Part shown: one piece after another, positions 1 through 5,466 of the stretch | How positions within the stretch are numbered: position 1 is the stretch's first letter | Layout: the number at the start of each line of letters is the position of its first letter | Source of the DNA: Candidatus Methanomarinus sp. HR1 | GTDB taxonomy: Archaea; Halobacteriota; Methanosarcinia; Methanosarcinales; Methanocomedenaceae | DNA: 10,768 nt | Assembly (NCBI GenBank): GCA_002926195.1 | Contig: MZXQ01000003.1 | Coordinates: 1-10,768 of the forward strand | Direction: 5' to 3' | The notes under the pieces: generated by a model | Told to the model about the DNA's origin: nothing | Databases searched by the model: none | What the model saw: the letters and a program-made list of their open reading frames with translations, nothing else | Translations under genes and position numbers: made by a program

Positions 1-191
1 GTGTAACGTTCCACTAATATATATCACTACCGCTTTTCAGTAAGAATAACTCATAATCAACACGTAGAAGTAGAATAATTCATCGTAGTAGGATTTTATT
101 GACCTAAAAATCCAACCCTATTTTGACGCCATAGCTATAAATCCACTACTTTCTCCCAACATCTATAAAAATATTAAACTAATAAATTCCA

Positions 192-560
192 CTATTTACC
201 AATAAACTCTGAAAACATCTCATATACCTTACTTTTTTCCATAGCTTCCGCTATCTTTAAAAGATTAAACCTAAAATCTAAAATATATCAAGTTTTACTT
301 AAACGACTACGAAGTACATCAATCCTAAATTTATTATATTTCATCAATAATTTTATAAATATTTTCACCGGAATTGCCTGTAATGATTCATATCCATATT
401 TAATACACTGAATTATATCACTATTGGTTGCTGATTTTAATTCATATGCAGTAATATTAAGAACTGATTTTAGCAGGTTTAGGACATTAAAAAAAACACA
501 TTGGAGAATAAAATATAATGATCGCACAACAGGAGATTTTGAACAAGTTCCAGTAAATTG
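192..560 (-). pseudogene. C-terminal remnant of a DDE-type transposase
   Basis: Read on the minus strand from just after a TGA at 561-563, the frame gives QFTGTCSKSPVVRSLYFIL followed by a hydrophobic stretch (about residues 14-35) and a basic tail. The SPVVRSLYF-type segment followed by a hydrophobic helix resembles the C-terminal end of archaeal IS4/ISH-like DDE transposases; this is a recollection of family appearance, not a search result. There is no start codon that makes sense and no catalytic triad. The frame has a TGA at 288-290, then runs on in the same frame with coding-like sequence (RFNLLKIAEAMEKSKVYEMF) to a TAG at 192-194. I read it as a truncated, decaying insertion-sequence gene. 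It could also be two unrelated remnants that share a frame by chance. Confidence 0.45.
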
Positions 561-567
561 TCATTTA

Positions 568-723
568 TCACTTCAGCTTAATTGTCGGCTTTAGTTTTTT
601 GTCTTGCACCTTCATCGCATTGAGCTTATCAGGCTGACGCTTGATCTAAGTTATTAATAGCCGCCACACCTCTTCTCTGGCACAGTTCGATTTCAGTGAC
701 TCCTGTTTTTTGTAGATCATCAT
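568..723 (-). pseudogene. possible second transposase remnant, unrecognised
   Basis: The minus-strand frame from the ATG at 723 gives MMIYKKQESLKSNCAREEVW, meets a TAG at 646-648, and continues in frame as a lysine-rich segment (IKRQPDKLNAMKVQDKKLKP) to a TGA at 568-570. The composition is coding-like and basic, as in transposase tails, and it sits between two recognisable transposase fragments. I do not recognise the family. It is interrupted and short, so it may be a fossil of the same element as its neighbours or chance. Confidence 0.2.
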
Positions 724-957
724 GTGTGTTCTCATGGTCCCGGTGAAGCGGCCGCGAGCGGAAAAAATCCGCTGGTGATGGACAATCTAAACACACACGT
801 CCTAGGATCGTTCTATGAAATATTTCAGCCAGATAAAACAAAGAAAATTTGGGACAGATTCGAGTTTGTGTACATCCCGAAGCATGGGATCTGGTTGAAT
901 ATGGCAGAGATTGAGTTGAATGTGCTCACAGGACAGTGCTTAAACATGGATGAATAA
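724..957 (+). pseudogene. IS630-family transposase fragment (DDE/DDD catalytic C-terminal half)
   Basis: The frame from GTG at 724 contains PLVMDNLNTH (about residues 16-25) and then PKHGIWLNMAEIELNVLTGQ (about 53-72). These are hallmark segments of IS630-type transposases: the second catalytic Asp in MDNLNTH and the final acidic residue in AEIEL. The first catalytic Asp and the N-terminal helix-turn-helix region are missing, and the frame stops at TAA (955-957) where family members normally continue with about 60 more residues. The first 13 or so residues, encoded by a GC-rich patch with a GCGGCCGC palindrome, do not look like IS630 sequence and probably belong to a rearranged junction. It cannot encode an active enzyme. 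No clear terminal inverted repeats were found. Confidence 0.8.
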
Positions 958-1020
958 AGGGAGGAAAAATTAGAGATATAAGAGGGAATTCCAAATCTCA
1001 TGTTGCTATTCCGCCCATCA

Positions 1021-1143
1021 TCACCTTCGGCTACATTTCATTGCATCGATCACACCGTATAGTACTACATTAGATGCAAATGATGGAGAACATGGTGTAA
1101 ATTCCAAATTGATCATATGTTTCTTTGCAATGATATGAAGCAT
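1021..1143 (-). CDS. small candidate ORF, 40 aa, or gene remnant, unknown
   Basis: The minus-strand ATG at 1143 opens 40 codons ending in TGA at 1021, with a middle that reads NLEFTPCSPSFASNVVLYGV. I do not recognise a family. Two things argue for more than chance. An archaeal TATA-like stretch at 1163-1176 is centred about 26 bp upstream of the ATG, the spacing expected for a leaderless transcript. The residue composition is also protein-like. Against it, after the codons for VIDAMK a one-base shift gives another coding-like run (NVAEGDDGRNSNMRFGIPSY) that enters the IS630 remnant. This may therefore be a frameshifted fragment of a longer gene cut by the insertion sequence. Confidence 0.25.
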   Translation of the reverse strand: MLHIIAKKHMINLEFTPCSPSFASNVVLYGVIDAMKCSRR

Positions 1144-1162
1144 AGATCCAAGTGTGTTATTA

Positions 1163-1176
1163 TTTTATATATACTT
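1163..1176 (-). promoter_or_regulatory. TATA-box-like element upstream of the 40-aa ORF
   Basis: On the minus strand this reads AAGTATATATAAAA, preceded by TT. The core TTAAGTATAT recurs in front of albA (3423-3434) and the dehydrogenase operon (6721-6735). It lies about 26 bp before the ATG at 1143. Confidence 0.35.
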
Positions 1177-1197
1177 AACGAAATTAGTTGCATTTTG

Positions 1198-1205
1198 AAA
1201 AAAAA
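1198..1205 (-). terminator. oligo-T terminator after thg1
   Basis: The minus strand carries eight consecutive T residues, about 35 nt after the thg1 stop codon. Archaeal RNA polymerase terminates on such T runs without needing a hairpin, so this is a plausible end for the PRC-barrel/thg1 transcript. Confidence 0.5.
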
Positions 1206-1239
1206 GTAAGTACTTGTAATTACACCCTATTTGTATTTA

Positions 1240-1977
1240 CTAAAACCTGGTTTTCAATATTGCCTTAATAAATTGAGCTCCTGTTTCTTCCTTAAAGATA
1301 GGAAGTTCCCAGTCCTGAACGACCCTGTATCGTTGAGTTTTTGTTGTTTCATCAGTTAGCGGATTAACACCCTTCTTGATATATCCTTGTTTATACACCA
1401 TTATTCCCCGCCGCTGCCATACCGGGGTCTTAGCCAGGTTAATATCATGATCCCATGCAAGTTCATGCAGTTTACCGGATTTAAGTCCTTTTAGCCTGTC
1501 GGCAGCCTCTTTAGCTGTTAATCCGTCATCCTTAAGAAGATAATATGCATATGAACTCATCAGATTTCGCCAGCATTCAAGCTGTCGCCAGTTAAAATAA
1601 TCTACAATGTCGCTTTTATCAATTAAAATTACCCTTGAATCAAATGAAAGTGGTTCGGGGATGTTAAGATTAAGCACCAGTGCAGACGAAAAAAAACTGG
1701 GAATTATAGAATCAATTTTCTCCAGTCTGCCATTGAATGGTATATCTTTTAGAAAAAGCAGATTTACTTCATCTGAAAATAAATATGCAATCGATGGATT
1801 GATCCCGCTTTTATTGAAAAAATCAGTGGCAGAATCTACCATCCCTTTAGTAAAGCTAATGTCATACGGCTTGTGGAACTGCAGTTGATCAAGAACCCTG
1901 CCAAATCTTCTTCCATCTATTCTTACAATAGCTGCTGATGGTACAGTTAATTGTGAAAAGATCTCACGTTTTTTCAT
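1240..1977 (-). CDS. thg1: tRNA(His) guanylyltransferase / Thg1-like 3'-5' nucleotide polymerase
   Basis: A 245-aa protein of the Thg1 superfamily, which adds nucleotides in the 3'-5' direction, typically G-1 on tRNA(His), or repairs tRNA 5' ends. The palm-domain metal sites are visible: RIDGRRFGR (residues 19-27, with D21) and FSDEVNLLF (67-75, with D69). A third conserved block, YFNWRQLECWRN, is at 127-138, and TPVWQRRG follows at 184-191. The HINNLYN motif of eukaryotic Thg1 is absent at the equivalent place, as I recall for archaeal Thg1-like proteins, so template-dependent addition or repair is more likely than eukaryote-type G-1 addition. The ATG overlaps the PRC-barrel stop codon in an ATGA, so the two genes are co-translated. 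The stop is TAG followed at once by TAA; an oligo-T tract lies about 35 nt downstream. Confidence 0.9.
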   Translation of the reverse strand: MKKREIFSQLTVPSAAIVRIDGRRFGRVLDQLQFHKPYDISFTKGMVDSATDFFNKSGINPSIAYLFSDEVNLLFLKDIPFNGRLEKIDSIIPSFFSSALVLNLNIPEPLSFDSRVILIDKSDIVDYFNWRQLECWRNLMSSYAYYLLKDDGLTAKEAADRLKGLKSGKLHELAWDHDINLAKTPVWQRRGIMVYKQGYIKKGVNPLTDETTKTQRYRVVQDWELPIFKEETGAQFIKAILKTRF

Positions 1978-2237
1978 TCATCTTCAATTTTTTTTTTGAA
2001 TTTTGAAAAAACCTGTTTAATAAGAATCACATCTCCTACTGCAGTTACCCAGCGGTATGGCAGAACCACGCCCTTACTTTCAGTGGAATCAAACATATCC
2101 TGGTTAATTTTTCCAATTGCCAGTCCTGATATCTTTGATTCGTTAGGATCTAGGATCACATCATCGACTCTACCTACATAGACACCTTTGTCTGTATAGA
2201 CATTTACTCCAAATAAAGTTGATACTTCTGTACGCAT
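1974..2237 (-). CDS. archaeal PRC-barrel domain protein
   Basis: An 87-aa single-domain protein. MRTEVSTLFGVNVYTDKGVY, the VGRVDDVILDP segment (about 21-31), and the following KISGLAIGK and LPYRWVTAVGDVILIK strands match small archaeal PRC-barrel proteins. These are six-stranded beta barrels related to the RimM C-terminal domain and the photosynthetic reaction-centre H subunit. Such stand-alone archaeal versions are thought to act in RNA metabolism or as adaptors, but their role is not established. It has no signal peptide or membrane segment. It is the first gene of a two-gene operon with thg1, which makes an RNA-linked role plausible (inference). A GAGGG Shine-Dalgarno sequence sits 6 nt before the ATG. 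Confidence 0.85.
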   Translation of the reverse strand: MRTEVSTLFGVNVYTDKGVYVGRVDDVILDPNESKISGLAIGKINQDMFDSTESKGVVLPYRWVTAVGDVILIKQVFSKFKKKIEDE

Positions 2238-2242
2238 TTATT

Positions 2243-2283
2243 TCCCTCACTAATTAATTACTTATCCTGAATTATTATATATT
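2243..2283 (-). promoter_or_regulatory. promoter and ribosome binding site of the PRC-barrel/thg1 operon
   Basis: On the minus strand an AAAATATATAAT TATA box lies at about 2272-2283, predicting transcription start near 2252. The GAGGG ribosome binding site lies at about 2244-2248. The predicted leader is about 15 nt. Confidence 0.5.
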
Positions 2284-2304
2284 TTTGTTCTAGTATATCA
2301 AGTA
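2283..2304 (+). repeat. 22-bp direct repeat, left copy, flanking repeat copy 1
   Basis: A 22-bp word starting TTTTGTTCTAG and ending ATCAAGTA is repeated exactly at 2399-2420, 116 bp away. The word contains the left arm of the palindrome, so the region looks like one full repeat unit followed by the start of a second. Confidence 0.85.
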
Positions 2305-2405
2305 TGACTTGATATATCGAAAATGCTCACTTCGTTCACATTTTCTAATCTTCAGCTTCTTCGAAGCTTCAGTCAAGAAAATCCGACCGAAGGGAGGATT
2401 TTGTT
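2294..2405 (+). repeat. structured intergenic repeat, copy 1
   Basis: This is one of two full copies of the same element; the other is inverted at 6593-6730. From ACTTGATATATCG onward the two agree almost base for base except for a 25-bp insertion in copy 2 and the loop of the last hairpin. Structure in copy 1: a perfect 10-bp inverted repeat with a 3-nt spacer (2294-2303 and 2307-2316). Hairpin A (2319-2345) has 8-bp arms GAAAATGC/ACATTTTC with one wobble. Hairpin B (2350-2372) has core arms AGCTTC and GAAGCT. Hairpin C (2378-2402) has arms AAAATCC and GGATTTT. Read on the proper strand, each hairpin has a GA/GA internal loop and a C-GAA-G tip. The copy lies between the DUF366 stop and the PRC-barrel promoter. 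Confidence 0.85.
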
Positions 2406-2443
2406 CTAGTATATCAAGTAAATCCGGGCAATAGCGTGGATTT
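2399..2443 (+). repeat. truncated tandem unit of the intergenic repeat (direct repeat plus third hairpin C)
   Basis: The second exact copy of the 22-bp word (2399-2420) runs directly into a third hairpin C-like sequence (2420-2443). It has arms AAATCC and GGATTT and a 12-nt interior (GGGCAATAGCGT) that can form a GC/GC inner stem. Its 24 nt match the hairpin C of copy 2 at about 20 positions. Hairpins A and B are missing, so this looks like a second unit with an internal deletion. It is 12 bp downstream, on the minus strand, of the DUF366 stop. Confidence 0.7.
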
Positions 2444-2455
2444 ACCTGTAATAGA

Positions 2456-3016
2456 TCACAGTCCTTTGGTTTTTACCATATCTGACTCAATATCATCGAT
2501 TTCTGCAGTGAAAGTACTTGCGATCTCCTTAGCCAATCCTATAACATCTGCTATACCATGATCTTCGAGACAGGCCACTTCAATATCTGTGGGCGTTCCC
2601 TGACTTATTATATTTATACCCATATGTACTTTTTCAGACGATATTCCAGCCGAAGCGATACTGACAGTAAGTTTGCCCCCATCCACATAAATATCATCTC
2701 CGTTGCGAATAGATTTTACCCCGTACCCTTCCAGTACATCTTTGGTACTAACCACCAGCAAACGCTGTAAATAATATGCCAATCTCATACTGGCTGGTGA
2801 GTCAAAACGTTCTACAATAAAATGTAACAAATCCCCACCCTTTATAGCTTTATTATCCTGCAGGTCTTCCATATCCTTAATATTATGTGGTAGGATGTCC
2901 ATAGCACCCCTGAAGACCACTATGCTGTCCCCGGCAATTCCTAACGAATATGCCCAGAGAGGTTTTATCTGGGAGCCATCATAATCTATTCTACCGGGTA
3001 ATATCTCAATTTTCAT
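2456..3016 (-). CDS. DUF366 family protein
   Basis: A 186-aa soluble protein. The N-terminal stretch with RIDYDGSQIKPLWAYSLGI and GDSIVVFRG (about 9-37), followed by DMEDLQDNKAI and LLHFIVERFD (about 48-72), matches archaeal DUF366 proteins as I recall them. The length fits a single complete domain. No function is established for the family; conserved D, H and E residues (for example in LLHFIVERF and VHMGINII) would suit an enzyme, but that is only an impression. No signal peptide or membrane helix is seen. It starts 70 bp after the albA stop with only a weak GAG before the ATG, so it may be read through from albA or have its own weak promoter. It ends next to the structured intergenic repeat. 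Confidence 0.75.
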   Translation of the reverse strand: MKIEILPGRIDYDGSQIKPLWAYSLGIAGDSIVVFRGAMDILPHNIKDMEDLQDNKAIKGGDLLHFIVERFDSPASMRLAYYLQRLLVVSTKDVLEGYGVKSIRNGDDIYVDGGKLTVSIASAGISSEKVHMGINIISQGTPTDIEVACLEDHGIADVIGLAKEIASTFTAEIDDIESDMVKTKGL

Positions 3017-3086
3017 AGTACTCTATTATAACTTTAAGGAAAATTCTAAACTACGGAAATATTATTATCACCATTATTATTAGATT

Positions 3087-3356
3087 CTATTTGCCTAAAA
3101 ATATTTCCATAGACGACACATTTATTTCGCCTCTTTCAGAAGCAATCTTTTCAGTGGAAATAACAATATCCTTAACTTCTATATCCTTAAGGAACCTGTT
3201 TCTGGCCACTTCAGCAACATCAACTGCTCTGGATATTGCGCGACCACGGGATTTAATGATCACACTATCTGCTCCATTGTTGAATTGAGTTACCACCGCA
3301 AGTACATAGTTCATCACTGGTTTGTTACCTACATATACTATATCGTCATTTTCCAT
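3087..3356 (-). CDS. albA: Alba, archaeal DNA/RNA-binding chromatin protein
   Basis: An 89-aa Alba (Sac10b) protein, a dimeric nucleoid and RNA-binding protein. Diagnostic segments are VGNKPVMNYVLAVVTQFNNG (9-28) in the nucleic-acid-binding face, IIKSRGRAISRAVDVAEVAR (33-52) and the C-terminal beta hairpin ending VSSMEIFLG. The length is typical. In Sulfolobus Alba the loop is GKKPVMNYV, with the first Lys (K16) the acetylation site; here that position is Asn11 while the second Lys is kept as Lys12, so acetylation control through that residue is not possible. A strong GAGGTGG ribosome binding site lies 4 nt before the ATG, which supports this start and suggests high expression. The stop codon is TAG. 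Confidence 0.95.
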   Translation of the reverse strand: MENDDIVYVGNKPVMNYVLAVVTQFNNGADSVIIKSRGRAISRAVDVAEVARNRFLKDIEVKDIVISTEKIASERGEINVSSMEIFLGK

Positions 3357-3408
3357 TATGCCACCTCGCTGGAAACAATATGCGTATAATAAGTTTAGTC
3401 AATTATAT

Positions 3409-3434
3409 TAGATTTTAATCTACATATACTTAAC
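3409..3434 (-). promoter_or_regulatory. albA promoter with an overlapping palindrome
   Basis: On the minus strand GTTAAGTATATG (3423-3434) is a TATA-like box, predicting initiation near 3400 and a leader of about 45 nt. Immediately downstream, between the TATA box and the predicted start, is an inverted repeat with arms TAGATT (3409-3414) and AATCTA (3417-3422). That position would suit an operator for a repressor that blocks polymerase loading. Confidence 0.4.
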
Positions 3435-3448
3435 TAAAAATCATAGTA

Positions 3449-4096
3449 TCAAAGAGTTAGCATCCTTGCATCAACAGCAGCCACTCCATGAGAGTATACG
3501 ATCAATGGATTGATATCAAGTTCTATTATATCAGGGTTCTTCCGTAGCATATGGGATAGTCCGGTAATTACATTAATAATAGCATCAATATCTGCAGGTT
3601 CTCGTCCTCTGGCACCTTGTAAGATAGAGCTGGCTTTGATCTCAAGGATCATATCACGGGCTGTCTCTCGATCAATAGGTGTTACTCTAAAAGACACATC
3701 CTTATATACTTCAACAAAAATACCCCCCAGACCAAACATGATCACATGACCGAACTGTGGGTCCAGCTTGACACCAACTATCACTTCAAGGCCGGACTTT
3801 GCCATTTTCTGTATTATTACTCCGTCTATTCTGGCTTTTCGAGCATTTTTTTTCACAGAATCCATCATTGTCAGGTATGCTTTTTTAATCTCCTCATCTG
3901 AGTTGAGGTTTAGTATTATACCACCAACATCAGTTTTATGACTGATATCAGGAGATGATATTTTCATAACAACCGGATAGTGTAGTGTATTAGCCGCTTC
4001 TATTGCCTCTTGCAATGAAGTTGCTGTAATTTTTTGCACAAATGGTATACCATATTCCCTTAAAATATCACATAATTGATCAGTGGTTAAGCTCAT
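3449..4096 (-). CDS. acdB: ADP-forming acyl-CoA synthetase, beta subunit (ATP-grasp)
   Basis: A 215-aa ATP-grasp protein matching the separate beta subunit of archaeal acetyl/acyl-CoA synthetase (ADP-forming), which converts acyl-CoA, ADP and phosphate to acid, CoA and ATP together with the alpha subunit. HYPVVMKISSPDISHKTDVG (39-58) carries the nucleotide-binding Lys45 and the second active-site His, here His53. MFGLGGIFVEVYKDVSFR and the C-terminal IIELDINPLIV complete the ATP-grasp signature. The size fits the stand-alone beta subunit of about 230 residues and excludes the fused single-chain form. Its ATG overlaps the acdA stop codon in ATGA and is preceded by AAGGTGA, so it is translationally coupled to acdA. 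It is the last gene of the dehydrogenase-acdA-acdB operon. Confidence 0.93.
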   Translation of the reverse strand: MSLTTDQLCDILREYGIPFVQKITATSLQEAIEAANTLHYPVVMKISSPDISHKTDVGGIILNLNSDEEIKKAYLTMMDSVKKNARKARIDGVIIQKMAKSGLEVIVGVKLDPQFGHVIMFGLGGIFVEVYKDVSFRVTPIDRETARDMILEIKASSILQGARGREPADIDAIINVITGLSHMLRKNPDIIELDINPLIVYSHGVAAVDARMLTL

Positions 4097-5460
4097 ACTT
4101 TCACCTTCTCAAGGAACCCATTATGCTGTACAAGTGATTTTAAGGCAATTACTGCCCGCTCAGGTACAGGATAATTTGGCAAACCTCCTTTTTCAAGTAT
4201 ATCTACCCCGGCCCTGGTACCTGTACCTCCCATCCAGCAGGCAATTATTGGTTTGTTGCATTTGCCGCGATGTATGTCCACTATTGCTTGGGCCGGCAAA
4301 GCAGCATCATTGACAACAGCGTCCACATATATTACTATAAGGGCATCTATATTCGGATCGAGAAGCATTTGTTTTACTATACCATTATATACATCATATG
4401 TAGCCAGCCCGGCACTATCTATGGGGTTACGGGCAGATGCATATTCCGGAATATATTCCCGTATTTTTTGTCTCGTATAATCCTGCAGGGCAGGAATGAT
4501 AAGACCCATGCGTTCACATGCATCCGATGCAATGATACTGGCACCACCACCATTTGAAAGTATGCCTACCCTGTTCCCATAAGGAGCAGGTTGAACTGAT
4601 AAAGCCAGGGCTGAGTCAAAGAGATTCTCAATATTGTCCACCCTGATTATACCTGCCTGCTTAAATGCGGCTGAGTAAACCTCGTCTGCGCCTGCCATAC
4701 TACCGGTATGAGAGAACACTGCCTTTGAACCACTCCGGGTGCGACCTGATTTTACGACCAGTATAGGTTTGGATATCTCTTTGGCAACTTTAATAAATTC
4801 ACGCCCACGGTTTATCCCCTCAACATACATAGCGATCACATCGGTCTTAGGATCGCTGGCAAGGTAAGTAAGCAGGTCAACATCATCAATATTGGATTTA
4901 TTACCAGTACTTACCACGATATGCAGACCGATTCCCATCTCCATGGTCCAGTCAACCAGTGCCAGCCCCAATGTACCACTTTGAGTAATGAATGATATGC
5001 CACCTGGTTCAGGTAGTCTTGAGATAATACTGGCATTCATACCTATATGGGCATTGACCACACCCAGGGTATTTGGCCCCACAAGCCTCATGTCGTATCT
5101 ATCAATAATCTCCATCAATTTTTTCTCAGGTTCACGTCCTTTATCCCCTGTTTCACTGAACCCCGCAGTCACCATTATGATCCCCTGTACGCCCTTAATA
5201 CCGCATTCCTTTGCAACCAAAAGTGCATGTGATCTGGGCACAGCGATCAAAGCCATATCAACAGGATCAGGAATATCCAGCACACTGGGGTAGCAGACCG
5301 TACCTAAAATGGTTTTTTCTTTTGGGTTCACTGGATATACATGACCCTTAAAACCGTTACTCAGTAAGTTCTTTAATAATATATTCCCCCATTTGTCTGG
5401 TGTGGACGAAGCTCCTATTATGGCAACAGATCCAGGTTCGAATATGGCCTTTAGTGTCAA
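4093..5460 (-). CDS. acdA: ADP-forming acyl-CoA synthetase, alpha subunit
   Basis: A 455-aa alpha subunit. Domain 1 is the CoA-binding Rossmann fold (about 1-125) beginning LKAIFEPGSVAIIGAS. Domain 2 follows GPNTLGVVN (128-136) and has the TQSGTLG loop (159-165) and the phosphohistidine motif SHTGSMAG, with His251 as the catalytic residue. Domain 3 (about 290-455) is the ligase-CoA-like domain. The start is TTG at 5460: no ATG is available near the expected N-terminus, the family begins with just this LKxIFEPxSVA sequence, and a GGGAG ribosome binding site spans the end of the dehydrogenase gene 8-9 nt upstream. This makes acdA dependent on translation of the gene before it. Acyl substrate range (acetate, branched-chain or aryl acids) cannot be read from sequence; the dehydrogenase neighbour hints at amino-acid-derived acids. 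Confidence 0.93.
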   Translation of the reverse strand: MTLKAIFEPGSVAIIGASSTPDKWGNILLKNLLSNGFKGHVYPVNPKEKTILGTVCYPSVLDIPDPVDMALIAVPRSHALLVAKECGIKGVQGIIMVTAGFSETGDKGREPEKKLMEIIDRYDMRLVGPNTLGVVNAHIGMNASIISRLPEPGGISFITQSGTLGLALVDWTMEMGIGLHIVVSTGNKSNIDDVDLLTYLASDPKTDVIAMYVEGINRGREFIKVAKEISKPILVVKSGRTRSGSKAVFSHTGSMAGADEVYSAAFKQAGIIRVDNIENLFDSALALSVQPAPYGNRVGILSNGGGASIIASDACERMGLIIPALQDYTRQKIREYIPEYASARNPIDSAGLATYDVYNGIVKQMLLDPNIDALIVIYVDAVVNDAALPAQAIVDIHRGKCNKPIIACWMGGTGTRAGVDILEKGGLPNYPVPERAVIALKSLVQHNGFLEKVKV

Positions 5461-5466
5461 TATCTT

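Noticed and set aside
757..773. Hairpin AGCGGA-AAAAA-TCCGCT and adjacent GCGGCCGC site
   Set aside because: A single short palindrome in a GC-rich junction of the IS630 remnant; it is not repeated and has no T tract, so there is no support for a terminator or an IS end.
629..841. 70-codon minus-strand open frame over the IS630 fragment
   Set aside because: It runs antisense through the conserved MDNLNTH region, so it is not an independent gene.
2283..2443. CRISPR array
   Set aside because: Only two copies of a 22-bp word, 116 bp apart, with self-similar structured sequence between them; there are no spacers and no cas genes in the window.
3017..3089. Read-through of the albA TAG as pyrrolysine
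   Set aside because: The Alba protein is full length at this stop, and the extension would be about 13 non-conserved residues before another TAG.
4253..5293. Several plus-strand open frames of 60-100 codons opposite acdA
   Set aside because: They are antisense shadows of a clearly coding acdA, with no family resemblance and no promoter or ribosome binding site.
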